Shown one piece after another: positions 27,397-37,663 of a stretch of DNA of 64,000 nucleotides. Origin of the DNA: Flavobacterium defluvii (GTDB lineage: Bacteria > Bacteroidota > Bacteroidia > Flavobacteriales > Flavobacteriaceae); contig NZ_FQWC01000005.1 of NCBI RefSeq assembly GCF_900129555.1, positions 186,001 to 250,000 of the forward strand, given 5' to 3'. Both the position numbers and the translations under genes were made by a program. The notes below the pieces were generated by a model. The model did not search any database and was not told the DNA's origin. It was given only the letters and a program-made list of their open reading frames with translations. Numbering within the stretch: position 1 is the first letter of the stretch; each line of letters begins with the position of its first letter.

Positions 27397-29007
27397 TTGA
27401 GATTTAGATTAAAAAAAATAACATCCCGACGTGCTTTCGTAATTTACGTTATCGTCTCTATTCTTATTATCGTTTATTCTGTTTACATGTTAAGTAATTT
27501 GATTACTGATGTTACACAAAAAGCAAATGAAAGTGAGGCGCGATTGAACTTCATTAAAAAACATGAATTAATGTCGCGGGAATTTTCGAGGTTTCTGGAA
27601 CAGGAAAACAGAATCAAACATGCTTTAAAAATCAGCAGTAAATCTAATTTATCTGCTAACATAAAGGTACTGTCGTCTGTTCAGTCCATCAATTTAATGA
27701 TAGTTGATAACTGGTTTCAGATTAATGATGAAAAAATAGAATTTGGAAACGATTCTGTTTCTGATGAAATAAAAAAAGACGTTGCCGAATTTATTTCTAA
27801 AAACCAAAACACTACGCGAAGCAATACTGTAATTAAACAAGGAAAAGAATGGGTTTGGAGAGTTTACTTTAAAATCATTTCCAAAAACTACACAACGGTT
27901 CGTTGCGGCTATGACATCAACTTAAAAAAATTGCATGATAATTTTGCGACTTTTGACAAAGCGGCTTCTAATTATGCTTTTGTATTTGACAACACAGGAA
28001 GATGTGTTTATCACCCTGACTCTACCTTTATAGGAAAAAATATTTATGATTTTTCGGCTATTCAGCCATCAGATACGGTTTTTACTTATAAAAAAGATCC
28101 CGCCAATACTTCGGCATCTGATTTTTTAAAATTGGATTACACTAAAAAAATTACGATGTCTGAATTTTTAAAACTGGATGTTATCAGTTTTACAACAAGG
28201 TTAGATGTTAAAAATCTGCCTTGGTATATCTGCATTAGTTTTCCGAAAATGATTGACAATGAAAATGTTTTTTTGGTTAAAAAATATTCAACCTGGATTT
28301 ATTCGATCACAACGGTAATGTTATTGTTGATTTTCTATTTATTTTCTTATGCCAACAGACGCGCGTACAGAGAAAAAGGAATCGCTATTAAAGAAAAAAA
28401 CCGACTTCTGGTTGAAAACGAAAAAATCGTAAAAGAAAAAGCATTAATTCAGCTGCAGCATTTAAAAGAGCAGATTAATCCGCACTTTTTGTTTAATTCG
28501 CTTAACTCCTTATATATGTTAGTAGGAAGCGATGTAAAAACGGCACAGAAATTCACATTAAATCTTTCGCGCATTTATCGCTATTTGATAGATCCGCCAG
28601 AAAAGAATATTGTTCCGTTAAAAGATGAATTATTGTTTATCGAAAAATATATCTTTTTACAGCAAACCCGTTTTAAAGAAGAATTAATTTTTTCTATAAA
28701 AATCGAAGATCAGGAAGCTTTAGAAAAGTTTATTCCATATCTGGCTTTTCAGGTAGTGGTCGAGAATGCTATTAAGCATAATATGGCAACACAGGAAAAT
28801 CCGCTTACGACAGAGATTCTGATTCAAAAAGATCAGGTTATTATCAGCAATAATCTTCAAAAAAAGGCTCACAGAGAACCCAGCACTAATTTTGGTTTAA
28901 AATACCTGTCAAGCATTTATACTTTTTATTCAAGAACCAATTTACAAACTTCAGAAAAAGACGGCAATTTCGTATGTATTTTGCCTTTAATATCCATTCA
29001 CTCCTAA
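27397..29007 (+). CDS. LytS/YehU-type sensor histidine kinase
   Basis: Membrane kinase of the His_kinase (PF06580) type. One helix at about residues 13-33, an extracytoplasmic sensor region of about 240 residues with Cache-like traits (DNTGRCVYHPDSTFIGKN), a second helix (about 298-318), a coiled linker, and the phospho-acceptor His363 in EQINPHFLFNSLNSL. The ATPase part has VVENAIKHNM and ends FGLKYLSSIY. The only start that keeps the first membrane helix is TTG at 27397; the next ATG would cut into that helix. Kinases of this type pair with LytTR regulators, and one lies at 36.7 kb beyond the SusC/SusD operon. Confidence 0.88.
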   Translation: MRFRLKKITSRRAFVIYVIVSILIIVYSVYMLSNLITDVTQKANESEARLNFIKKHELMSREFSRFLEQENRIKHALKISSKSNLSANIKVLSSVQSINLMIVDNWFQINDEKIEFGNDSVSDEIKKDVAEFISKNQNTTRSNTVIKQGKEWVWRVYFKIISKNYTTVRCGYDINLKKLHDNFATFDKAASNYAFVFDNTGRCVYHPDSTFIGKNIYDFSAIQPSDTVFTYKKDPANTSASDFLKLDYTKKITMSEFLKLDVISFTTRLDVKNLPWYICISFPKMIDNENVFLVKKYSTWIYSITTVMLLLIFYLFSYANRRAYREKGIAIKEKNRLLVENEKIVKEKALIQLQHLKEQINPHFLFNSLNSLYMLVGSDVKTAQKFTLNLSRIYRYLIDPPEKNIVPLKDELLFIEKYIFLQQTRFKEELIFSIKIEDQEALEKFIPYLAFQVVVENAIKHNMATQENPLTTEILIQKDQVIISNNLQKKAHREPSTNFGLKYLSSIYTFYSRTNLQTSEKDGNFVCILPLISIHS

Positions 29008-29093
29008 AAAAAAGCCATTCACTCCGTTTTGTTTTTTTTCTGAACTAAATTCGAATAGTTTCGATGAAAAATTAACTTAAACTTAACACCAAA

Positions 29094-31682
29094 ATGAGGG
29101 AAAAGGCATTCCTGCATAGTGTAAAATTACTTTGCTTACTAATTTTATTATTATTCATTCCTGTTACAGTTCTTTCGCAAAAGAAAAAGAAAAAAGAAAC
29201 AGAAACTGAAGTTGTAAAAGATTCTACTGATTCCAAAAAAGGGAAAAAATATAATGACCTTGTAAAAAAAGGCACACTAAAAAAAGGACTATTTAACATC
29301 ATTCAGGTTAAGACCGATGTTTATTTCGAAATTCAGGATAGTTTATTTAAAAGAGAATTTCTGATTGTAAATAAATTATCTCAGGTTCCTTTCCAGATTA
29401 ACGAAGCCGGTTTAAATAAAGGAATGAATTATGAAAACAAAATCATTTCTTTTTATAAGGATACAATTGCAAAGAAAGTTTGGGTAAAAACATATGTTCC
29501 TAAAGTTTCTTCACCAAAAGAGGATGCTATTACAGCATCTGTAATTGACAATTTCTCTGAATCTGTTATTGAAGTTTTTGATATTGAAACTAAAAATAAC
29601 GATTCGAGCGCTGTAGTAATTAAAGTAAATAAGATTTTTGACGGAAAACAAAAAAGCTTCAATGATGTTTTGAGCAACACTGGTATTGGAGGTTCTGTAA
29701 AATCTGATTTATCGTATATAGAAAGTTTAAAAACTTTCCCTAAAAACATTGTTGTAAAATCGCAGCTTACAACTTCTTTCAGCGATGGCACATCGTCATT
29801 ACCAATTACGCTTGGTGTGACAACTAATATTATTTTATTGGATAAAACTCCAATGAAACCTCGTTTTTCTGATAACCGAATTGGTTTCTTTTCTGAAAAG
29901 CATTGGTATTTTACCGATGCACAGCAAGCAATGCTTGAAAAAGAATTGATAACGCGCTGGCGTTTAGAACCAAAGAAAGAAGATGAAGAACGATATTTGA
30001 AAGGTGAATTAGTAGAGCCGAAAAAACCAATCGTTTATTACATCGATCCGTCGACTCCAAAACAGTGGAGAAAATATATTATTGATGGGGTACTCGATTG
30101 GCAGGCAGCTTTTGAAAGAGCGGGTTTTAAAAACGCTATTATTGCAAAAGAACCTACTGAAAAAGATTTAGACTTTGACGTTGATGATGTTCGCTATTCG
30201 GTTATTACGTATGCGGCATCGCCTAAATCCAATGCTATGGGACCATCGGTTGTTGACCCAAGAAGCGGAGAAATTATTGAAGCCGACATTATTTGGTGGC
30301 ACAATGTTATGACTTCGCTTCAAAGCTGGATGAGAATCCAAACAGGACCAATTGATCCAAAAGCAAGAGGGAATGTATTTAGTGAGGAACACATGGGAGA
30401 AGCGATTCGTTTTGTATCGTCTCACGAAGTTGGACACACATTTGGATTAAAACATAATATGGGCGCTTCTTTCGCTTATGATGTCGAGTCTTTACGTTCT
30501 AAAGAATTCACGGCAAAAATGGGCGGCACTGCTCCTTCTATCATGGATTATGCCCGATACAATTATGTAGCACAACCGGAAGATAACGTAACTGTAATTA
30601 CTCCAAAAATTGGTGAGTACGACAAATACGCAATCGAATGGGGTTACAGATGGTACGGTCCAAACGAAAATGAAACGGCAAGGTTAAACGAAGCTATTGC
30701 AAAACATCAAAACGACCCGATTTATTTTTACGGTGAGCAAGGCTCTGATATCGATCCTCGTTCACAGTCTGAAGATTTAGGGAATGATGCCGTAAAAGCA
30801 AGCGAGTACGGATTGAAAAACCTAAAACGTGTAGTAGATAATATCTTAAACTGGTCCTACGATAAAGATCAGTCTTACTATCAAACTGGCAAACTTTATA
30901 TTGGAGCTATCGGACAATGGCAAACGTACAATGGTCATGTATTAACCAATATTGGCGGTGTTTACTTAAACCCAACGGTTCATGGCGATAACAAACAAAG
31001 TTATGTTCCGGTTCCTGCAGCAATGCAAAAAAGAGCGGTAGATTATTTAGTTAAAAATGTAATTACAATTCCGCAATGGTTGTTTTTTAATGACGTTTTA
31101 GACAAAACAAACCCGCTGAAAGATTCTCCTTTTGGGCCTTATGAATACACACCATATACAATGTCAAGAGCATTACAATACGACGTTATGTATAGCTTAT
31201 TCAGCGATGATCGTTTACTTCGAATGACAGAAAATGAATTATACCAGCGAAATAAAACCAATGAAAAGGTTTTTACCGTAAATGATTTATTCCAAAAATT
31301 ACATCAAAGTGTATTTGCAGGAACTATTCAAAACAAATCGCTGAGCATTTTAGAACGTATGACACAAAAAAATTATGTAGATGTTTTAATTGTTTCGACA
31401 AATAAATTATTTGAAAAAACGGATGTTAAAAAAACAATCCAAATAGAAGAAACATTACAAATGCCTCATTTATGTTCTTTAAATGAAGCACATATGGCGA
31501 GAAACATTAATAATTCTTTCTTAAAAAGAGTTACAGAAGTAACATCTGATAAAAAGGGAGAATTGAGTAAAGTACTTCAGTTATTAAGAACAAAAAGAAG
31601 TACCGGAGATCAATCGACCCAAAATCATTACCGCGATTTAATACAACGAATCGACAAAGCTTTGAACAATACAACCTTTTAA
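29094..31682 (+). CDS. Secreted metzincin-type zinc metalloprotease (DUF5118/DUF5117/DUF4953 architecture)
   Basis: Large exported zinc protease. A signal peptide (about 1-28, ending TVLSQ) is followed by a Lys/Glu stretch, a DUF5118-like segment (KKYNDLVKKGTLKKGLFNI), a DUF5117-like region, and the catalytic domain. The zinc site HEVGHTFGLKH gives His444, Glu445, His448 and His454, and the Met-turn SIMDY provides Met484, both defining metzincins. The C-terminal helical part ends about residue 862. The gene leads a run with SusC (21-nt gap) and SusD (11-nt gap), which suggests that it trims proteins to peptides imported by that pair. The true substrate is not shown. Confidence 0.93.
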   Translation: MREKAFLHSVKLLCLLILLLFIPVTVLSQKKKKKETETEVVKDSTDSKKGKKYNDLVKKGTLKKGLFNIIQVKTDVYFEIQDSLFKREFLIVNKLSQVPFQINEAGLNKGMNYENKIISFYKDTIAKKVWVKTYVPKVSSPKEDAITASVIDNFSESVIEVFDIETKNNDSSAVVIKVNKIFDGKQKSFNDVLSNTGIGGSVKSDLSYIESLKTFPKNIVVKSQLTTSFSDGTSSLPITLGVTTNIILLDKTPMKPRFSDNRIGFFSEKHWYFTDAQQAMLEKELITRWRLEPKKEDEERYLKGELVEPKKPIVYYIDPSTPKQWRKYIIDGVLDWQAAFERAGFKNAIIAKEPTEKDLDFDVDDVRYSVITYAASPKSNAMGPSVVDPRSGEIIEADIIWWHNVMTSLQSWMRIQTGPIDPKARGNVFSEEHMGEAIRFVSSHEVGHTFGLKHNMGASFAYDVESLRSKEFTAKMGGTAPSIMDYARYNYVAQPEDNVTVITPKIGEYDKYAIEWGYRWYGPNENETARLNEAIAKHQNDPIYFYGEQGSDIDPRSQSEDLGNDAVKASEYGLKNLKRVVDNILNWSYDKDQSYYQTGKLYIGAIGQWQTYNGHVLTNIGGVYLNPTVHGDNKQSYVPVPAAMQKRAVDYLVKNVITIPQWLFFNDVLDKTNPLKDSPFGPYEYTPYTMSRALQYDVMYSLFSDDRLLRMTENELYQRNKTNEKVFTVNDLFQKLHQSVFAGTIQNKSLSILERMTQKNYVDVLIVSTNKLFEKTDVKKTIQIEETLQMPHLCSLNEAHMARNINNSFLKRVTEVTSDKKGELSKVLQLLRTKRSTGDQSTQNHYRDLIQRIDKALNNTTF

Positions 31683-31703
31683 TACATAACCCAAACCCAA
31701 AAC

Positions 31704-34700
31704 ATGAAAAAAATTCTACATGCCCTACTGCTGTTCCTGGCCATCGCAGGTTATGCGCAGGAAACCCGAACTATTACGGGGATCATTCAAGATGAAGCTG
31801 ACTTGTCGCCTATTCCAGGTGCATCGATCTTTGTTGAGAACAATTCCATCTCAAATAAAACTGCTATGGCAGGTATTATTCAGAGTGAAGGAATCGGAAC
31901 TACTACAGATTTTGACGGTAAATTCTCTTTGAAAATTTCAAAAAATATTACTTCTTTGAGAGTTACTTTCATGGGATACAAATCGTATACGCTTGAACTT
32001 TCTGCTCAAAAAAATTATACAATTAACTTAACATCTGAAACTGCAAAACTTCAGGAGGTTGTAGTAACTGGTTACCAAAAAATTGAGAAAAGAAAACTTA
32101 CTGCTGCAGTTTCTAAAATCGACATGGCTGCAATTCAGCAGACTGGGGTTTCCAGCATTGACCAGTTATTGGTTGGACAAATTGCCGGAGTTGCGGTGAG
32201 CACACCATCTGGAGCACCTGGAGCACCTGCAAAAATCAGAATCAGGGGTACAGCTTCTCTTAACGGTACGCAAGATCCTTTATGGGTACTTGATGGTTTA
32301 CCATTAGAAGGAAATGAAGTTCCTAAAAACTTTGACAAAGAAAATATCGATGTATTAAACAACTACTCTATTGCAGGTTTAAACCCAGACGATATTAAAG
32401 ATATTACGATTTTAAAAGATGCTGCTGCAACTGCTATTTACGGTGCGCGTGCTGCAAATGGTGTAATCGTGGTAACTACTAAAAAAGGTAGAGCTGGTAA
32501 AATGGTCGTAAGTTTCAACACCAACACTTTTATCACACAAAGACCTCAGTTCTCAAAATTAAACCTGATGGATTCAAATGAAAAAGTTGATTTTGAACTT
32601 GGTTTAGCAAGTCGCGCTGACTTAACGTACAGAGATACAGGTGGAGATATTTCTCGTATCTTAAACGGAGCTGGTGAATTAGACGCTTACAGAGCCGGCG
32701 GATTTTCTGCTTTAAGCCCTGCAACACAACAATCTATCAACTCTTTAAGAAGTAACAATACAAACTGGGGTAACTTATTATACCAAACTGCTATCAATAC
32801 GCAGCACGGTTTAAGTTTATCTGGTGGTGGAGAAAAATCAGATTACTATTTCTCTTTAGGATACTATGATGAAAAAGGAGCAACTATTGGAACTGGTTTC
32901 AAACGTTACAACTTAACTTTGAAAAACAACTACCAAATAACAGATAAATTTAAAGTTGGTGTTGGTATTTTTGGTTCTGAAAACAAAACTACATCTTACC
33001 TTACAGATACAGATGCGTTTACAAACCCATCAAATTATTCAAGAAACGTAAATCCATATTTAACTCCATATAATGCAGATGGAAGTTATAAATATGATCC
33101 GGACATTACTGGTTATTCTGGCCGTTATGTTCCTTTTAATATTATCGAAGAAAGAAACAATACTTCTTACGATTTAAAAACAAGAGCGGTAAAAGCTTTA
33201 TTAGATGCTGAATATAAACTTACAAAAGACTTAAAAGTAACGTCTCAATTAGGTCTACAGTTAGACAACACGGCTAGTGAAAAATTTGCTGGAAAAGACA
33301 CTTATTATACTAGAAAGCAAAAGGAAAAATCACGTTATTTCTCTAACGGAGCATACAATTATTTCCTTCCTGAAGGTGGTATTATCCAAAACTCAAATAC
33401 TGACTTTTTTCAGTATAACCTAAAAACAATGGTTAACTACAAAACTGAAATTGCTGAAAAACACGAAATCGAAGCAATGGTTGGTAATGAGTTAAGAAGA
33501 AACTACACAACATCTATTGCTACAAAAGGGTTTGGTTTTGACGAGAAAAACTTAACTACACAGCAAATTGTTTTCCCTAACGCAAGCTGGGCTAAAGAAA
33601 CAGATTATAGACAATATGCTAAATCTCAAAATGAGAATGCATTTGCTTCTTTCTTCGCTACTGCAGCTTATACTTACAACAGAAAATATAGTGTGTTTGG
33701 AAGTGTGAGATATGATGGTTCAGATTTATTTGGTGTAGATCCTAAATACAAATATTTACCACTTTGGTCAACATCTGCATCTTGGGCTGTTTCTGAAGAA
33801 GATTTCTTAAAAGATAACTTAACACTTTCTAACTTAAGACTTCGTGCTTCTTACGGTTTACAAGGAAATATTGATAAAAATACTTCTCCTTATGTAATGG
33901 GAACTATTGGAACAACTATTATTTTGCCTGGACAAAACGAACAAATCATTACTGTTGACAGTCCGCCTAATCAAAAATTACGCTGGGAAAAAACAACCAA
34001 TACTAACGTTGGTGCTGATATCGGTTTATTCAACAATCGTATTAGCCTTGTAACGGATTTATACGGTAGAAAAAGTTCTGACTTAATTGGTTTAAGAGCA
34101 CTTCCATTAGAAAACGGTTTTGAATATACTAATATGAACTGGGCACAAGTAACTAACAAAGGTTATGAAATTACTTTGTCTACAAAAAATATTGATCATC
34201 CAAACTTTCAATGGAATACAAGCATCAACTTTTCTCATAACAAAAGTAACATAGACCGTATCGAAGTACGTGATACTGATTATTTACCAAACAGAGAAGG
34301 ACGTCCTGTAAATGCCGTATTTGGATTTAAAACTAATGGAATTGACGAAAACGGATATCCATTATTCATCAACAAAAAAGGAGAAACTGTAAACTCTCAA
34401 ACATTCTTTGGCTTATACGATCCATTTGCTGACTTCTTCCCTGGAGAATTAGTTCAATCAAACCTATCTGCAGCTGAGTTTAGAGATTTATTTACATACT
34501 TAGGAGACAGAGATCCTAAATTTACAGGTGGTATTACCAATACTTTTAAAGTAAGTAATTTTGATTTAACAATCGCTGCTTCTTTCAATATTAAACAAAC
34601 TGTTACAAAAACTCCTCCTTACAACGGAACTTTGGTTGACAGAGGACAAAACTACAGTAGAGATATTTTAGATGCATGGTCACCAACTAATACATCTTCT

Positions 34701-35042
34701 AACTTACCAGGAATTAATGGTAAAGATACAGGAACAGGAGATTCTTACATGCCATATTTATGGTATTCTGGAGGAAACCAAATTCCAACTTACAATTACT
34801 TAGATACATGGGTAAGCGAAATGAGTTATATGAGATTAAGCAGTATGCGTTTAGGTTATACATTCCCTAAAGCATTTACAGATCAAATTAACATTTCAAG
34901 CATCAGACTTAATGTTGAAGCAAGAAACTTATTCGTAATCAGCTCTGATTATAAAGGTTACTTTGACCCTGAAACTTTCGGAAACATTTATGCACAACCA
35001 GTTCCTAAGTCATTCACTTTAGGATGTAATGTAACTTTCTAA
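31704..35042 (+). CDS. SusC/RagA-family TonB-linked outer-membrane transporter (protease-linked)
   Basis: TonB-dependent outer-membrane importer. Signal peptide about 1-18 (AIAGYAQ), carboxypeptidase-D-like domain about 22-112, which carries an uncommon insertion of roughly 17 residues (around ISNKTAMAGIIQSEG) before TTTDFDGKFSLKI, plug from LQEVVVTGYQKIEKRKLTAA (about 115-250), then a barrel ending FTLGCNVTF. At 1112 residues it is longer than the other SusC here (994) and only distantly similar to it. It is second in the metalloprotease operon, so an oligopeptide substrate, as for RagA, is the reasonable inference. Confidence 0.95.
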   Translation: MKKILHALLLFLAIAGYAQETRTITGIIQDEADLSPIPGASIFVENNSISNKTAMAGIIQSEGIGTTTDFDGKFSLKISKNITSLRVTFMGYKSYTLELSAQKNYTINLTSETAKLQEVVVTGYQKIEKRKLTAAVSKIDMAAIQQTGVSSIDQLLVGQIAGVAVSTPSGAPGAPAKIRIRGTASLNGTQDPLWVLDGLPLEGNEVPKNFDKENIDVLNNYSIAGLNPDDIKDITILKDAAATAIYGARAANGVIVVTTKKGRAGKMVVSFNTNTFITQRPQFSKLNLMDSNEKVDFELGLASRADLTYRDTGGDISRILNGAGELDAYRAGGFSALSPATQQSINSLRSNNTNWGNLLYQTAINTQHGLSLSGGGEKSDYYFSLGYYDEKGATIGTGFKRYNLTLKNNYQITDKFKVGVGIFGSENKTTSYLTDTDAFTNPSNYSRNVNPYLTPYNADGSYKYDPDITGYSGRYVPFNIIEERNNTSYDLKTRAVKALLDAEYKLTKDLKVTSQLGLQLDNTASEKFAGKDTYYTRKQKEKSRYFSNGAYNYFLPEGGIIQNSNTDFFQYNLKTMVNYKTEIAEKHEIEAMVGNELRRNYTTSIATKGFGFDEKNLTTQQIVFPNASWAKETDYRQYAKSQNENAFASFFATAAYTYNRKYSVFGSVRYDGSDLFGVDPKYKYLPLWSTSASWAVSEEDFLKDNLTLSNLRLRASYGLQGNIDKNTSPYVMGTIGTTIILPGQNEQIITVDSPPNQKLRWEKTTNTNVGADIGLFNNRISLVTDLYGRKSSDLIGLRALPLENGFEYTNMNWAQVTNKGYEITLSTKNIDHPNFQWNTSINFSHNKSNIDRIEVRDTDYLPNREGRPVNAVFGFKTNGIDENGYPLFINKKGETVNSQTFFGLYDPFADFFPGELVQSNLSAAEFRDLFTYLGDRDPKFTGGITNTFKVSNFDLTIAASFNIKQTVTKTPPYNGTLVDRGQNYSRDILDAWSPTNTSSNLPGINGKDTGTGDSYMPYLWYSGGNQIPTYNYLDTWVSEMSYMRLSSMRLGYTFPKAFTDQINISSIRLNVEARNLFVISSDYKGYFDPETFGNIYAQPVPKSFTLGCNVTF

Positions 35043-35053
35043 TAAAATTAAAG

Positions 35054-36373
35054 ATGAAAAAATTCTCAAAATATATACTACTTTTTGCTGCAGCACTTGC
35101 AGTAACAAGCTGTGATGATTATCTGGATATTCAGCCTATTGGGCGTGTAATTCCGGAAACATTAGATCAATACCGCGCTGTTTTAACAAAAGGATATGAC
35201 GTATATCCTGAACACAAATCATTAACGGCACTTCGTACAGACGAATTAACGATGAATGAATTTAGTGATGATGTAACATACTATAGAGATATTTACATTT
35301 GGAAAGATGCTAATCCGGATCGTATTACAACTACTTTCCAATATGCTGATTTATATAAGACTATTTTTTATACAAACGTAATCATCAACGAAGCGTCTAA
35401 AAAATTAGAAGTTTCTGAAGAAAGAAACCAATTAGTTGGAGAAGCTTATGCACTAAGAGCAATGGCTTACTTTGATTTGATTAACCTTTTCGGAAAACCT
35501 TATAACGCTGCAACTGCTGCATCAGACAAAGGAGTTCCTTTAGCTTTAGAAATTGATTTAGAGCAGGCTTTCGTACCACAAAGTGTAGCAGTAATTTACA
35601 ATCAAATTATTTCTGACACACAGGAAGCAGAAAAATTAATCAATGTAGATTCTCAGGTAAAAGGTAAAAATTACCGTTTTTCTAAAATTGCATTATACAG
35701 TTTTGAGAGTCGCCTTTATTTATACCAACAACAGTGGCAAAAATCACTTGACGCTGCAAACAAAGCATTAGCAATTAACAGTAATCTAGTTGATTTAAAA
35801 GCTACTCCGGTTTTTGCTACAAAATATGATTCAAAAGAATCTATTTTAGCTCTTGAAGACGGTTTAATAAATGGACTAAAAGGTGCCGTTTATGCTTCAC
35901 CAGATTTAATTGCTGCTTACAGCAAAACAACTGATTTGCGTTTTCCTCTTTACTTTTTAGCAAGCGGAAGCCGTTACAGAATCCAAAAAGGCGGAAATGA
36001 CGATCAAAAATCTTCTTTCAGAACTTCTGAATTGTATTTAACAAAAGCTGAAACTTCATTAAAACTAAACAACATTGCTGATGCAAAAACTACTGTTTTA
36101 AGTTTCATTAAAAATAGATATACAGCTGCTGCTTATGTACAGCTTGAAATTGAAGTTAACGCAATGAATGCGGCAGATTTAACAAACTTCATTTACGCAG
36201 AAAGACAACGTGAGTTTGCTGTTGAAGGACAGCGTTGGTTTGATTTAAGAAGAACATCTCAAAAACAAATCGTTCACACTTTTGACGGTGACAATTACAC
36301 ATTGATACAAAACGATCCGCGATATACCATTATTTACCCGGCAGACGCGAGATTAAACAATCCCAATCTATAA
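35054..36373 (+). CDS. SusD/RagB-family nutrient-binding lipoprotein (protease-linked)
   Basis: Substrate-binding lid of the preceding SusC. A type II signal peptide ends at Cys20 (LAVTSC), followed by DDYLDIQPIG as in typical SusD proteins. Helical repeats carry GEAYALRAMAYFDLINLFGKPY, and the RagB-like C-terminal part has YAERQREFAVEGQRWFDLRRT. The 439 residues match the family. It is the last gene of the operon and a terminator follows. Ligand unknown; peptides are favoured by the linked protease. Confidence 0.94.
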   Translation: MKKFSKYILLFAAALAVTSCDDYLDIQPIGRVIPETLDQYRAVLTKGYDVYPEHKSLTALRTDELTMNEFSDDVTYYRDIYIWKDANPDRITTTFQYADLYKTIFYTNVIINEASKKLEVSEERNQLVGEAYALRAMAYFDLINLFGKPYNAATAASDKGVPLALEIDLEQAFVPQSVAVIYNQIISDTQEAEKLINVDSQVKGKNYRFSKIALYSFESRLYLYQQQWQKSLDAANKALAINSNLVDLKATPVFATKYDSKESILALEDGLINGLKGAVYASPDLIAAYSKTTDLRFPLYFLASGSRYRIQKGGNDDQKSSFRTSELYLTKAETSLKLNNIADAKTTVLSFIKNRYTAAAYVQLEIEVNAMNAADLTNFIYAERQREFAVEGQRWFDLRRTSQKQIVHTFDGDNYTLIQNDPRYTIIYPADARLNNPNL

Positions 36374-36394
36374 GTTTTACCTATTGTTTTTTTT

Positions 36395-36431
36395 AAAAGG
36401 AGGTTCAGTTGCAAAACTGAGCCTCTTTTTT
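36395..36431 (+). terminator. Terminator of the metzincin-SusC-SusD operon
   Basis: GAGGTTCAGTT (36400-36410) pairs with AACTGAGCCTC (36415-36425, one G-U) and runs into six T's. Confidence 0.85.
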
Positions 36432-36477
36432 GCTTTTATGACATATCTAAAATATATCCATGAATCACAAATCGTTT

Positions 36478-36568
36478 CCTGTGGTTGAAACCACAGGCTA
36501 TATTTAAAATAGAAACATTGAAATTTCATTAAACATTAAATAAACACAGCCCGTGGTTTCAACCACGG
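36478..36568. repeat. Pair of GTGGTT-AACCAC palindromes
   Basis: CCTGTGGTT-GA-AACCACAGG (36478-36497) and CCGTGGTT-TC-AACCACGG (36551-36568) are near-identical palindromes 53 bp apart. They occupy most of the 335-bp gap between the SusD terminator and the LytTR promoter. They look like members of one dispersed palindromic family. Confidence 0.75.
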
Positions 36569-36633
36569 CAACACAATAAAAATAACAAATAAGATTAAAT
36601 CACAACAAAACTGCAAACTCCTATAAAAACTTG

Positions 36634-36663
36634 TTGTAAAAAAACTATAGACAATTATATTTG
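36634..36663 (+). promoter_or_regulatory. Promoter of the LytTR regulator gene
   Basis: TTG (36634-36636), 19 nt, TATATTTG (36656-36663) match the Bacteroidota consensus. The leader to the ATG is about 45 nt. Confidence 0.7.
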
Positions 36664-36708
36664 CAGAATTATTTAAGAACTTCTTAAAAACTTTATCATT
36701 AAAGGAAA

Positions 36709-37473
36709 ATGAAAATTGCCATTATCGAAGACGAATATCTTGCATCCAGTTATCTAAAATCTATTTTAGAGCAGCAGGATATTTTGCAGATTGCCGAAAT
36801 TGCAGTTTTAAAATCTGTCAAAGAAGCCGTCGATTATTTTAAACAAAACAATGTCGATTTAGCTTTTATGGATATTCATTTAGGCGATGGAAAAAGTCTG
36901 GAAATTTTCGAAAAAACTACAATCTCCTGCCCCGTTATTTTTGTTACGGCTTATGATTCTTATGCTATTTCGGTATTCAAACATTTTACGATCGACTATC
37001 TTTTAAAACCTTTTGAAGAACAGGAATTATTAGAAGCCTTAAGTAAATTCAGAAAAATTAAGGAAAGCTTTAATGCCGATGCAACACTGCAGTCTTTAGT
37101 AGCAATCGAAAATCCAGAAACAAACAAAATACAGCGTCATTTTTTGGTAAACCACGGTTATAAATTAATTTCAGTAAACGACTCCGAAATCACCTATTTT
37201 GCAGCATCAGGAAAGCACTTATTTATTTATGTAAAATCAGGCAACAGTTATTTATACAACAGCACCATAACAGATATTATAAATAGTCTCGATCCGTTTG
37301 CATTTTTCAAAATAAACCGAAAATATATCGTAAATCGAAATACAATAAAAGAAGTTGTAAAACATTCACATCAAAAAATCGAATTGATTCTGAATGTACC
37401 TCCTATCGAAAATGATCCGATAATCATCAGCAAAAAAGAAATCAACAACTTTAAAAACTGGCTGGATCAATAA
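36709..37473 (+). CDS. LytTR-family response regulator
   Basis: Response regulator with receiver and LytTR DNA-binding domains. Acidic Glu7-Asp8, phospho-acceptor Asp55 (AFMDIHLGDG), Thr/Ala and Lys (DYLLKPFEEQEL) define the receiver (1-120). The LytTR part (about 150-254) has FLVNHGYKLISVNDSEITYF and FFKINRKYIVNRNTIKEV. The chain is complete at 254 residues. LytTR regulators are usually phosphorylated by LytS-type kinases; the only one in view is at 27.4-29.0 kb, on the other side of the metzincin-SusC-SusD operon, so these may form a split two-component pair controlling it. Confidence 0.92.
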   Translation: MKIAIIEDEYLASSYLKSILEQQDILQIAEIAVLKSVKEAVDYFKQNNVDLAFMDIHLGDGKSLEIFEKTTISCPVIFVTAYDSYAISVFKHFTIDYLLKPFEEQELLEALSKFRKIKESFNADATLQSLVAIENPETNKIQRHFLVNHGYKLISVNDSEITYFAASGKHLFIYVKSGNSYLYNSTITDIINSLDPFAFFKINRKYIVNRNTIKEVVKHSHQKIELILNVPPIENDPIIISKKEINNFKNWLDQ

Positions 37474-37663
37474 ACCAATACGTTAATTTTCTTAAAAATT
37501 ACGCATTTGCGGAAAAACAAAAAACTGCATAATTCACAATTTGCAGGTTTAAACTTGCCTAAAAACTGTCAAAATCATTTTAAAACGTTAAAATAGCGTT
37601 ATAAGAATCATAAAATTGATAGTTCATAACCAGCCAAATAGCATTCTTCGTTTGGGAATTCTT

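Noticed and set aside
29094..36373. Classic polysaccharide utilisation locus
   Set aside because: SusC and SusD are present but no glycoside hydrolase, lyase or carbohydrate regulator is; the linked enzyme is a protease.
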